Source: Leucobacter ruminantium (GTDB lineage Bacteria; Actinomycetota; Actinomycetes; Actinomycetales; Microbacteriaceae). From it: a stretch of 44,434 bases of DNA. A model generated the notes under the pieces. It worked only from the letters and a program-made list of their open reading frames with translations, did no database searches and had not been told where the DNA came from. The position numbers were made by a program, and so were the translations under genes. Of the stretch, positions 18,374 through 26,375 are shown in pieces. The stretch's first letter is position 1; each line of letters opens with the position of its first letter. The DNA lies in assembly GCF_017565705.1 (NCBI RefSeq), contig NZ_JAGDYL010000027.1, positions 1 through 44,434 on the forward strand. The letters are read 5' to 3'.

Positions 18374-18736
18374 ATGGCCGATCGGACGTTACGAGGGACG
18401 CGCATCGGATCGACGAGTCTGCAGGGTGAGGCCGGGGTGGAGCTCTCGGCGCGGCGCACGGTCGAGTATCTGACGGATCGCGGCAACCGCTTCACGGTCA
18501 CCTTCGATGCCGACGCCGAGCCGCCGGCCGAGTGGGTCGATCAGCGCAGCGGCGAGGTCGGCTTCCTCGACGACGAGGCAGGGCGCACCGCCCGCGCCGA
18601 GTTCGAGGAGAAGGAGTCGTCGCAGCGCACGCCGTGGGACATGCTGATCGAGCGGCGCACGCGCGAGGAGCTCGAGGAGTTGCTCGAGGAGCGTTTGCAG
18701 CTGCTGCGCTCGCGGCGCGGCGGGACGAATTCGTAG
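18374..18736 (+). CDS. rbpA: RNA polymerase-binding protein RbpA
   Basis: This 120-residue actinobacterial transcription factor binds the primary sigma factor and RNA polymerase and stabilises promoter opening. It has the N-terminal tail (RTLRGTRIGSTSLQGEAGVE), the core domain (VEYLTDRGNRFTVTFDADAE), the basic linker and the sigma-interaction domain (TPWDMLIERRTREELEELLE). No cysteine is present, so it is the zinc-free form. GAGGAGGTCC precedes the ATG. In Mycobacterium rbpA lies next to lnt; here an HNH gene separates them. Confidence 0.95.
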   Translation: MADRTLRGTRIGSTSLQGEAGVELSARRTVEYLTDRGNRFTVTFDADAEPPAEWVDQRSGEVGFLDDEAGRTARAEFEEKESSQRTPWDMLIERRTREELEELLEERLQLLRSRRGGTNS

Positions 18737-18786
18737 GCGGGCGTTCTCGAACACGCCGCCGCCGACCACGCCGCCGGTCGGGTCTG

Positions 18787-18832
18787 CGTCGTTCACGCGG
18801 CCTCAGGCCCTCGTCGTTCACGCGGCCTCAGG
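18787..18832. repeat. Tandem duplication of the HNH gene's 3' end
   Basis: A 21-base unit beginning CGTCGTTCACGCGG is present twice, at 18787-18807 and 18812-18832, a 25-base period. The second copy contains the stop codon of the HNH gene (18818-18820); the first repeats it downstream. It lies between the convergent rbpA and HNH genes. Confidence 0.8.
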
Positions 18833-20335
18833 TCTGAAGCGAACCTCGCCCGGCGGGTAGTCTTGATACACCCGACCCGTCGGGGAACGCCACACGAGCA
18901 CCCCGCGTGATTCTTGCCGCACGGACCATCCGGTGTTGTGCTTCAGGGTGTGGTGTCCGCGACACAGGTGGGAGAGGTTCGCCGTCGAGGTCGGGCCGCC
19001 CCACTGCGCGTCTCGGGTGTGGTCGATATCGCAGCGACTCGCGGGAGTGGTGCAGCCCGGGAAGCGGCAGCGCTGATCCCTCGCCCTCAGGAATCGCTTG
19101 ATCGCCTCGCTCGGCCGATACCTGTCGACCGCGAGCACCGCGCCGGAGTCGGCTTCGACGCGCACGACCTCCCACGCGTCGGCGCGGCCGGCCATGCCGC
19201 ACGCGGTAGCAGAGTCGACGGGCCCGTAGCCGACGAGCTCGGCGGCCTCGGGCTGCCGGACGACGAGCGTGGGACCGCTCGAGGGTTCGACGTCGTGAGA
19301 GTCGGGGGCCAGGAATCGCGGGAGCTGCTGCGGGGGCTGATCCGGAGGTGGCCGCAGAAGCAGCTCCGAGGGAGTGCCCGGAGGCTGCTCCGTGGGCCGA
19401 TCGGGAGACTGACCGGGGGCCTCATGCGACGCCGCGTCCGCGAGCCGATCCGCGATGGCCCGCACCGGAACGATGACCTGCACGCTCGCCCGCGCATGGT
19501 CGAGAGGCTCGGAATCGACGCCCGGCAGGAAGGTGCCGAGCAGCGCCGCGCTGAGGAGGTCCGCCCGGATCTCGTCGCGCGAGCGTCGGGAGCCCGCACC
19601 GGCGGCGACCTCGAAACCCGAACGTTCCTGCTCCCCGCGCCGTTCCTGCTCCTGCGCTCGCTCACGCTCCGCGCGCCGTGCCGCGGCCGTGAGACGCCGA
19701 TGGATCGCGTGCGCTTCGACGGCCGGGAGGTGCGCCACCAGGTCGCTCATCCCGTCATCGGCGTCGACGACGTAGACTCTGCGACGCCTGCGCGCCTCGG
19801 CGTGCCGCTCATCGAGCGAGACCTCCGCGAACTGCTCGGCGATCCTCTTCGCGATCGGCCGCAATCTGGCGGGAGTCTCGGCTTCCGCATAGGGCAGCAC
19901 CGCCTCCTCGTAAGCGGCGCGGCGCGCGACCGCGTCGGCGTTGTCGCCTCCGCCGATCACCGTGCCCGCCTCCACGACCACCGAGGCGTGGGCCGCCGAG
20001 ATCGCGCCCTCGCCGTGCGCGTCGCCCGTGCGGGGGTAGGAGACCGTCAGCTGCTGCGCGAGGTCGAGCCGACGCTCCACCGCGTACTCCGACAGGTGCA
20101 GCGCGGCGGCGATCTCGGCACGGACCGCGCGCAGCGCCAACTCCCCCGCCGCATCGACCGGCACGGAGCGCTCACCCTGCCGGGCGTTCTGCGCGGCCGC
20201 GATGTCGAACGCCTTCGCCAGCACCCGCAGTCGCTCGGCCTCGGTGGCGCGCAAGCGCCGCTCCACCTCTTCCAGCTCGCCGAGCACCGCCGAGAGCGCT
20301 GCAGCCTCGGGGGCGAGATAGGTCGGGGTGTTCAT
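18818..20335 (-). CDS. DUF222 / HNH endonuclease domain protein
   Basis: This 505-residue member of the 13E12-repeat-like family is common in multiple copies in actinobacteria. The N-terminal DUF222 region runs from LAPEAAALSAVLGELEEVER to about residue 220. A proline-rich low-complexity section follows (PPGTPSELLLRPPPDQPPQQ). The C-terminal HNH domain is CRFPGCTTPASRCDIDHT...LCRGHHTLKHNTGW, with metal-binding Cys pairs and catalytic His visible. The function of the family is not established; mobility or DNA processing is suspected. It separates lnt from rbpA. Confidence 0.88.
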   Translation of the reverse strand: MNTPTYLAPEAAALSAVLGELEEVERRLRATEAERLRVLAKAFDIAAAQNARQGERSVPVDAAGELALRAVRAEIAAALHLSEYAVERRLDLAQQLTVSYPRTGDAHGEGAISAAHASVVVEAGTVIGGGDNADAVARRAAYEEAVLPYAEAETPARLRPIAKRIAEQFAEVSLDERHAEARRRRRVYVVDADDGMSDLVAHLPAVEAHAIHRRLTAAARRAERERAQEQERRGEQERSGFEVAAGAGSRRSRDEIRADLLSAALLGTFLPGVDSEPLDHARASVQVIVPVRAIADRLADAASHEAPGQSPDRPTEQPPGTPSELLLRPPPDQPPQQLPRFLAPDSHDVEPSSGPTLVVRQPEAAELVGYGPVDSATACGMAGRADAWEVVRVEADSGAVLAVDRYRPSEAIKRFLRARDQRCRFPGCTTPASRCDIDHTRDAQWGGPTSTANLSHLCRGHHTLKHNTGWSVRQESRGVLVWRSPTGRVYQDYPPGEVRFRPEAA

Positions 20336-20355
20336 GCGCCTATTGCATCAGGCGC
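20336..20355 (-). promoter_or_regulatory. Hairpin abutting the HNH start codon
   Basis: On the minus strand GCGCCT, an eight-base loop and AGGCGC end exactly at the ATG. The 3' arm contains the only SD-like AGG near the start, so folding would hide it. The 118-base gap to lnt also holds one octamer (20378-20385). Confidence 0.35.
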
Positions 20356-20437
20356 CTCAGACATTCACGGCGGCGGGGATCCCTCTCTCGATCCAAGGAT
20401 TCATCGTTTTCTTTGGTGAGGCCGGGCCATTGACAGC

Positions 20438-20464
20438 GCGGCCGGATAGGTACCTACCGGCCGC
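20438..20464 (-). terminator. Strong inverted repeat over the lnt stop codon
   Basis: GCGGCCGG (20438-20445) and CCGGCCGC (20457-20464) flank the palindrome TAGGTACCTA (20447-20456). Together they give a 13-bp stem with one bulged A. The lnt TAG stop (20454-20456) lies inside it. No U-tract follows. Confidence 0.55.
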
Positions 20465-22118
20465 TCCGCTCGCGCCGCGCCGCGCGCACGCCAACCGCGG
20501 CGAGCAGCCCGGCCCCGCCCAGCGCCATCCAGGCGCCGGCCACCGCGGCGCCGACCGCGAGCGCGGGTGTGCGCCCCTCGACGAGCGGGATCTCCGCGAC
20601 CATCGACCCGGCCGTGTGCGGCTCGATCGCCGCGAGATCGCGCCCGCCCGGCGCGACGATCGCACTCGTGCCGACGGTGGAGATGTTCACGAGCGCGCGC
20701 CCGGTCTCCACGGCGCGGAGGCGCGCGATCGCGAGCTGCTGCGCGCTCTCGTCCGTGCGGCCGAAATCCGCGTTGTTGGTCTGCCCGAGGATCACCTGCG
20801 CGCCCCCGTCGACCATGGCGACGGCATGCTCGTCGAAGATGATGTCGAAGCAGATCGCGATACCCGAGCGCACGACGCCGGCGGGGGTGTCGATGTCGGT
20901 GGCGGCCGGCAGCCTGCCCTTCGAGTACTCGAGCTGCACCAGGTCGACGAGGTCGGGGGCGAGCGCATGGAAGAAGTCGCGGTTGGGCATGTACTCGGCG
21001 AACGGCACCGGGTAGCGCTTGTCGTAGCGCAGTTCGGTCAGCCCGTCGCCGTCGAAGACGAGCGAGCTGTTCGTGTAGCTGCCGTCCGGGTTCTCGAGGA
21101 CCGTGCCGACGGCGATCGGGGCGCCCGCGCGCCTCGCGAGATTCTCGATGCGGCGCTCGGCGAGCCGGTTGCTGCGCACCTCGAACTCGGCGCTGTTCTC
21201 GGGCCAGACGATCAGGTCGACCCGCTCCCCCCGCGCCTCGAGCCCGTCGAGCAGGTCGAGGGTCGCGTCGACGTGGTCGTCGAGCACCTCGCCCGACTCG
21301 CGGTCGTCGAAGATCGCCGATTTCGAGTTGCCCTGCACGGCGGCCACACGCAGCGTACCCGTCTCAGGCAGCCGGAAGGCGGGCACGAGCGCCAGGATCA
21401 CGATGAGGGCGAGGGATCCACCGAGCACGAGTCCGGTCTGCGGGGGGCGGGTAGGGGACGCCGACTCCATCCGGCTCGCTTCGCTCGCTGCCAGACCCGA
21501 CCAGTCGCGTCGTCCCCTACCCGCCCCCCGCAGACCTCTGCCCCTGGATATGAAGGCGAACGCGACGGGCAGGGCGCAGGCGAAGACGACGAGGCCGGAG
21601 AGACCGGCGAAGCCCACCCAGGAGACGCTCTGCGCGAGCGGCGAGTCGGCGAGGACGTGGGCTACGCGCCCCCACGGGAAACCGTCGTAGGGCCACCATC
21701 CCTGCAACTGCTCGCGCAGCACCCAGAGCCCCGCCACCACAAGGGCCTGTGCGACGGTGCGGCCCTGACGACCCCGCCCGCCCCCGGCCCCGAGCGCGCG
21801 GGTCACGAACGCGGCCCCGGCGCCGAAGAGCACGTACCAGACGAGCATCATCCCGCAGAGCCCGAGCCAGGGCACGGGGCCGAGATAGAGCGTCAGCCAT
21901 GAGATGTGCGGCATCCAGAAGGCGGCGCCCGCCACGAGGCCCGCGAGTGCCCCGAAGCGCGCGCGCTGATTCCACACGGACGCGCAGATCAGCGCGACGG
22001 CGGGGAACACGGCCGGCCACCAGGCGAGCCCGGGCGATGCGACGTCGAGCAGGAAGCCTCCTGCGGCCGCGGCGGGCAGCGCCGCCCACCAGGGCAGCGC
22101 TCGTCGGAATGCGGTCAT
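20454..22118 (-). CDS. lnt: Apolipoprotein N-acyltransferase with an in-frame palindromic insertion
   Basis: This 554-residue membrane enzyme N-acylates the Cys of lipoproteins. N-terminal transmembrane helices (about residues 1-240) are followed by a nitrilase-like domain with the catalytic triad: Glu in WPENSAEFE, a candidate Lys in RYDKRYPVPFAEYMP, and Cys in SGIAICFDIIFDE. A 34-codon Arg/Ser/Pro-rich stretch (from about GLRGAGRG to RPPQTG) between two membrane segments is the translation of a 102-bp palindromic element. ATG overlaps the helY stop by 4 bp. The polyprenol-phosphomannose synthase gene often beside lnt is absent. Confidence 0.93.
   Translation of the reverse strand: MTAFRRALPWWAALPAAAAGGFLLDVASPGLAWWPAVFPAVALICASVWNQRARFGALAGLVAGAAFWMPHISWLTLYLGPVPWLGLCGMMLVWYVLFGAGAAFVTRALGAGGGRGRQGRTVAQALVVAGLWVLREQLQGWWPYDGFPWGRVAHVLADSPLAQSVSWVGFAGLSGLVVFACALPVAFAFISRGRGLRGAGRGRRDWSGLAASEASRMESASPTRPPQTGLVLGGSLALIVILALVPAFRLPETGTLRVAAVQGNSKSAIFDDRESGEVLDDHVDATLDLLDGLEARGERVDLIVWPENSAEFEVRSNRLAERRIENLARRAGAPIAVGTVLENPDGSYTNSSLVFDGDGLTELRYDKRYPVPFAEYMPNRDFFHALAPDLVDLVQLEYSKGRLPAATDIDTPAGVVRSGIAICFDIIFDEHAVAMVDGGAQVILGQTNNADFGRTDESAQQLAIARLRAVETGRALVNISTVGTSAIVAPGGRDLAAIEPHTAGSMVAEIPLVEGRTPALAVGAAVAGAWMALGGAGLLAAVGVRAARRERSGR
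21435..21536. repeat. 102-bp palindromic element inserted in frame in lnt
   Basis: Perfect 26-bp inverted arms occupy 21435-21460 (starting GGTCTGCGGGGGGCGGGTAG) and 21511-21536, with a 50-base spacer. The spacer carries the core AGCGAGCGAAGCGAG (minus strand, 21475-21489). The core differs by one base from that of the 44101-44130 repeat. At 102 bases the element adds exactly 34 codons and keeps lnt open. It resembles, in behaviour, the palindromic elements known inside Rickettsia genes. Confidence 0.85.
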
Positions 22119-24538
22119 GACGTGCTCGACGCCTCGACGATGCCCCGCCGCACGCCCCGCTTCGCCTCGCGCGCGAGCTTCGCGAGTACGCCCAAACGGT
22201 CCTCATCGAGCTCGGTCGCGACCGCGGCCTCGCAGGCCTGCGCGATCTGGTCGAGCAGATCGATCGTCTGCTTCGACCAGCGCACGAAATCGCCCGCTCC
22301 GATGCCGGCGGTCTCCAGCACGCGCTCGATGGGTGCGCCGTCGGCCCACGCGTGCATCGTCGCGGCAAGGCCCGCGTGCGGCATCTCCGTCCGCGGGAGC
22401 CGGTGGGCCTCGGCTAGGTCGTCGAGCTCCACCCAGGCGTCGACCACCCGGTCGAGGGCGGCCGCGAACGCGGCGCCGCCGGGCAGCCTCGGCTCGCCCT
22501 CGTCGTCGCGGCGGGGCTCGTAGCTCAGCACGCAGCACATCGCGGCGAGACCGGCGGCGTCGAGACCGCGGAAGAGATCGTGGCGGAGGCACTCGGCGAC
22601 GAGCAGATCCCTCTCTCCGTAGATGCGGCGCAGCAGCTCGCCCCACGGGGTCACGGAGATCTCCGCGCCGCCCTCCAGATAGTCCAGTGCGAGCAGTTCC
22701 TCGACTACCCGGTCGAAGGTGCGCGCGATCGTGCCGGTGCGCGAGGCGATCTGCCTGCGGCCGCGCTCGATGCGGCGGCGCAGCTTCCGGGCGCGATCCT
22801 CCCAGCGCTTGCGGTCGGCTCCCTGCGAGCGCGCGGCCGCGGCGTCGTAGCCCGCGAGCGACTCCTGCTCGGCGCGGAGCTCGCGGGCCTGATCGACAAC
22901 GGCGCGATCGGCCTGGAACTGCGCGAAGGAGAGCTCGAGCGTGTCGCGCGCGCGGTCTCTGTCCATGCGCTGCAGCAGGTTGACCGCCATGTTGGCGGTG
23001 GGTCGGAAGCTCGAGCGCACGGGGAACGAGCGGGCGCCGGCGAGATGGGCGAGCGCCTCGAGGTCGATGCCGTCGTGCCACACGACGACCGCGTGACCCT
23101 CGACGTCGATCCCTCGCCGCCCCGCGCGGCCCGTCAGCTGGGTGTACTCCCCCGAGGTCAGCGGCACGCGCTGCTCGCCGTTGAACTTGTCGAGCCTCTC
23201 GATGACCACGGCCCTCGCAGGCATGTTGATGCCGAGGGCGAGGGTCTCGGTGGCGAAGACCAGTTTCACGAGGCGACGCTGGAAGAGCCGTTCGACGACG
23301 GCCTTGAATGCGGGCAGCAGGCCGGCGTGGTGGGCGGCGATGCCGCGCTCGAGCCCGGCGATCCACTCGCGCACGCCCAGCACGCGGCGCTCCTCCTCGC
23401 TCATCCCACGGGTCTCGGCGAGCGCGACGCGCCTGATCTCCTCGCGCTCCTCCCGGTTCGTGAGCGAGATGCCCTCGAACAGGCACTGACGCACGGCCTG
23501 GTCGCAGCCGTTCCGGCTGAAGATGAAGACGATGGCGGGCAGCAGCCGCGTCTCGTCGAGGGCGCGGGCGATGTCACCCCGCGACACGCGCTTCGACCTG
23601 CGCACCGGAGCGCGGCCGCGAGACCGCTCGCGGGTCCCGCTCGTGTAGCCGTGGCTGCGGTCGGAGCGGCCCGACCGACCGCGACCGCCCCGGCCGGAGT
23701 GCCCGCCCCGTCCGGATCCCTCACGGTCGCGCCCGGATCCCTCGCCGTCATGATCGCCCCGCCGGCGCCCCCCGCCGGCGAGCATGCGCAGCTCGGGGTT
23801 CAGGCGCCCGCCGGAGGCGGCGGCGTCGCCGTCGCGGCCGACGTACAGCGGCAGGAGCTCGCGCGAGGTGAGCACGTGCTGGTAGAGCGGCACCGGGCGG
23901 TGCTCGGAGAGGATCACGTCGGTGTCGCCGCGCACGGCGTGCATCCAGTCGCCGAACTCCTCGGCGTTCGACACGGTCGCCGACAGCGAGACGAGGCGCA
24001 CGGACGGCGGCAGGTGCAGGATGATCTCCTCCCACACCGCGCCCCGCCACCGGTCGCCGAGGTAGTGCACCTCGTCGAGCACCACGAAGGCCAGGCCGTC
24101 GAGCGCCGACGACTCGGCGTAGATCATGTTGCGCAGCACCTCGGTGGTCATCACCACGATCGGGGCGTCGCCGCGCACGTTCACGTCGCCCGTGAGCAGG
24201 CCGACCTCGTCCTCGCCGTACTCCTCGCAGAGCTCGCGGAACTTCTGATTGGAGAGCGCCTTGATCGGCGCCGTGTAGAAGATCCGCGCGTCGCGCTCGC
24301 GGCGGGCGAGGTAGACCGCGAACTCGGCGACGGTGGTCTTGCCCGAGCCCGTCGGGGCGGCGACGAGCACGCTCCGGCCCTCCTCGAGGCGCTCGCAGGC
24401 GGTGCGCTGGAACCCGTCGAGCGGGTAGTCGAGGCGGGCCTCGAAGGCCTCGAGCGCGCCCCGCGCAGGCGCCTGCGGCGGCGAGGGCTCCGGTGCGGCC
24501 CCCGAGGGATCGGGCGAGGAACCTGCTCCGGCGGTCAT
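22115..24538 (-). CDS. helY: DEAD/DEAH-box RNA helicase, HelY/Mtr4-like
   Basis: This 807-residue Ski2-like helicase shows Walker A LVAAPTGSGKTTVAEF, the DEVH box FVVLDEVHYLGD, motif III SLSATVSN, and motif VI TQLTGRAGRRGID. A 60-residue Gly/Arg/Ser-rich insert (about residues 240-310) containing RGG-type repeats separates the RecA domains and carries two iterated octamers 21 bases apart. The C-terminal arch/DSHCT-like region ends RRGIVEASSTS. It overlaps tatC by ATGA and lnt by 4 bp. It probably takes part in RNA turnover. Confidence 0.93.
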   Translation of the reverse strand: MTAGAGSSPDPSGAAPEPSPPQAPARGALEAFEARLDYPLDGFQRTACERLEEGRSVLVAAPTGSGKTTVAEFAVYLARRERDARIFYTAPIKALSNQKFRELCEEYGEDEVGLLTGDVNVRGDAPIVVMTTEVLRNMIYAESSALDGLAFVVLDEVHYLGDRWRGAVWEEIILHLPPSVRLVSLSATVSNAEEFGDWMHAVRGDTDVILSEHRPVPLYQHVLTSRELLPLYVGRDGDAAASGGRLNPELRMLAGGGRRRGDHDGEGSGRDREGSGRGGHSGRGGRGRSGRSDRSHGYTSGTRERSRGRAPVRRSKRVSRGDIARALDETRLLPAIVFIFSRNGCDQAVRQCLFEGISLTNREEREEIRRVALAETRGMSEEERRVLGVREWIAGLERGIAAHHAGLLPAFKAVVERLFQRRLVKLVFATETLALGINMPARAVVIERLDKFNGEQRVPLTSGEYTQLTGRAGRRGIDVEGHAVVVWHDGIDLEALAHLAGARSFPVRSSFRPTANMAVNLLQRMDRDRARDTLELSFAQFQADRAVVDQARELRAEQESLAGYDAAAARSQGADRKRWEDRARKLRRRIERGRRQIASRTGTIARTFDRVVEELLALDYLEGGAEISVTPWGELLRRIYGERDLLVAECLRHDLFRGLDAAGLAAMCCVLSYEPRRDDEGEPRLPGGAAFAAALDRVVDAWVELDDLAEAHRLPRTEMPHAGLAATMHAWADGAPIERVLETAGIGAGDFVRWSKQTIDLLDQIAQACEAAVATELDEDRLGVLAKLAREAKRGVRRGIVEASSTS

Positions 24539-25350
24539 ACGGCCTCCTCGGGGGTCTGGTCGAGGCCGTACTCGGAGAACTCCGCCGCGCGCCGCTTGTC
24601 GACCCGCCGGTCGTGCAGCAGCGCGATCGCCACGGCGATGAAGTAGAGCACGACCATCGGCACGGCCAGGATGAACATGCTCCACACGTCGGCTGCCGGG
24701 GTGGCGATCGCCGCGAACAGGATGATGACGAGGATCGCGACCCGCCACGCCTTCAGGATCGAGGCGCCTCGCAGCACCCCGATGAAGTTCAGCAGCACGA
24801 GCAGGACGGGCATGACGAAGCCGACGCCGACCGCGAGCAGCAGCCTGATGGTGAAATCGAGGTAGGTGCGCGGGTTCAGGTAGAAGGCGTCGTTCTCCGG
24901 CTGGAAGCTCGCGAGGAGCCGCACGATGTTCGGCAGCACGAGCCAGCCGGCGTAAGCGCCGCCGAGGAACAGCGGCACGGCGGCCGCCAGGAAGCCGACG
25001 CCGTAGAGCTTCTCGCGCCGCGTGAGCCCCGGCGCGAGGAACGCCCACAGCTGATAGAGCCACACCGGCGAGGCGATCAGCACCGCGATGAACAACGCGA
25101 TCTGCATCCGCGTGTCGAAGCCGCTCGAGATATCGTTGTAGGCGAGGATCGCGTCGCGGCCGGTGTCGCCGATCTCGTCGATCGGCCGCCGCAGCATCGT
25201 CCACACCCACGGGGAGAGCACCCAGCCCGCGATCATCCCCAGGACGATCGCGATGGCCGAGATCATGAGGCGCTTCCGGAGTTCGACGAGGTGCTCTCCG
25301 AGACTCATCCGCCCCTCGGGATTGCGCCTCCTCCGACCCTGCGTCGCCAT
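24535..25350 (-). CDS. tatC: Sec-independent protein translocase subunit TatC
   Basis: This 271-residue core receptor of the twin-arginine export system has six transmembrane helices. The family N-terminus RNPEGRMSLGEHLVELRKRL and the glutamate-containing region after helix 2 (YQLWAFLAPGLTRREKL) are visible. ATG 25350 gives the usual actinobacterial basic extension; ATG 25308, behind GAGGGG, is an alternative. tatA, which normally sits between pafC and tatC in actinobacteria, is missing: only 32 bases separate the two genes. Confidence 0.95.
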   Translation of the reverse strand: MATQGRRRRNPEGRMSLGEHLVELRKRLMISAIAIVLGMIAGWVLSPWVWTMLRRPIDEIGDTGRDAILAYNDISSGFDTRMQIALFIAVLIASPVWLYQLWAFLAPGLTRREKLYGVGFLAAAVPLFLGGAYAGWLVLPNIVRLLASFQPENDAFYLNPRTYLDFTIRLLLAVGVGFVMPVLLVLLNFIGVLRGASILKAWRVAILVIILFAAIATPAADVWSMFILAVPMVVLYFIAVAIALLHDRRVDKRRAAEFSEYGLDQTPEEAV

Positions 25351-25382
25351 TCGGCCAGTGTATCCCAGCGCGGCTGGGCGGC

Positions 25383-26375
25383 TCACGCGTCGTAGGCCGC
25401 GAGCGCGCGCTCGGCCCACTCGCGCACGGCCTCGCGCGCCGCGGGAGGCGCTTCGATCTCGACCTCTCCGGGCGCCTGCTGCACGAGCCTGATCGCGGTA
25501 CCGGGGTGCCAGGCCTCGATACGAACCCGCACGCGCCCCCGCCCGTCGTCGCCGATCGCCTCCGGCTCGAAGCCCTCGAAGCGGGCCAGCAGACGCTCGG
25601 GCAGCACGGCCACGAGTTCGAAGGCGCCGGGAGCGGAAGCGGCCTCCGGCCGGGGAGCCGGCTCCGCGATGGCCTCCGCCCCTCGCTCCCCCGCCCGCGG
25701 CGCGCAACTCAGCTCGAGCGGGCGGATCCCTCGCATCTGCTCGACGCGGAAGGTACGCTCGGCCTCTCGGTCCCGGCAGTGCGCGCGGAGGTACCAGGAG
25801 CCTGCCTCCTGCGCGAGCGACACCGGGTCGACCGTGCGGCGGCTCGTTCGCCCCGCCGCGTCCCGGTAGTCGAAGGCCAGCGCCCGGCCCTCCTCGATCG
25901 CGGCGATGAGCACGGGCAGCGAGGGATCGGCGGCGTCCGCCGTCACCGAGAGCGCGGGCGCCGCGCTCTCCTCGTTCAGGGCGGCGCCGAGCCGCGCCGC
26001 GGTCTGCCGCGCCAGCGCGGCGTCGTCCTCGGGCAGCACCGCGGTGAGCGCCTGCAACCCGGCGATGAGCGCCGCCGTCTCCGCCGGCGCGAAGCGGGGC
26101 GTGTCGTCGACCGCGACCGTGCGCGTGAGGCTCACGATGTCGTGCAGTTCGAGCGCGTCCCAGTCGATGTCGAAGAGGTCCTCGTGCTGATAGCTCATGG
26201 TCTCGCCCGGCACTCCCGCGGTGCCGAGAAAGCGGACGAGCCTGCGCAGCAGGGCGGGCTGCACGTCGAAGACCTCGGCGAGCTCGGACACCGGCGTGGG
26301 GCCGTTCTCGGTGAGGTAGGGCACGAGCGCGAGCAGCAGCGTCACGCGGTCGGCGCCCAGGAGCGTCCTATGCAC
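25383..26375 (-). CDS. pafC: WYL-domain regulator PafC
   Basis: This 330-residue protein has an N-terminal winged helix (VTLLLALVPYLTENGPTPVSELAEVF), a central WYL domain (ALAFDYRDAAGRTSRRTVDPVS, WYLRAHCRD) and a WCX C-terminal part. In mycobacteria the PafB-PafC heterodimer activates the LexA/RecA-independent DNA-damage response. GTG 26375 overlaps the pafB stop by 8 bp. An Ala/Pro-rich insertion (PAPRPEAASAPGAFE) is not part of the usual domain. Confidence 0.9.
   Translation of the reverse strand: MHRTLLGADRVTLLLALVPYLTENGPTPVSELAEVFDVQPALLRRLVRFLGTAGVPGETMSYQHEDLFDIDWDALELHDIVSLTRTVAVDDTPRFAPAETAALIAGLQALTAVLPEDDAALARQTAARLGAALNEESAAPALSVTADAADPSLPVLIAAIEEGRALAFDYRDAAGRTSRRTVDPVSLAQEAGSWYLRAHCRDREAERTFRVEQMRGIRPLELSCAPRAGERGAEAIAEPAPRPEAASAPGAFELVAVLPERLLARFEGFEPEAIGDDGRGRVRVRIEAWHPGTAIRLVQQAPGEVEIEAPPAAREAVREWAERALAAYDA

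Noticed and set aside
18787..18832. Start of a CRISPR array
   Set aside because: There are only two units with four bases between them and no cas genes. It is a simple tandem duplication.
20430..20435. TTGACA as a plus-strand promoter
   Set aside because: There is no -10 at usable spacing and no plus-strand gene downstream. The region is the lnt terminator palindrome.
23540..23780. Frameshift or foreign insertion in helY, because of its Gly/Arg/Ser-rich stretch
   Set aside because: The frame is continuous, both helicase halves are intact, and RGG-like low-complexity inserts are plausible in RNA helicases.
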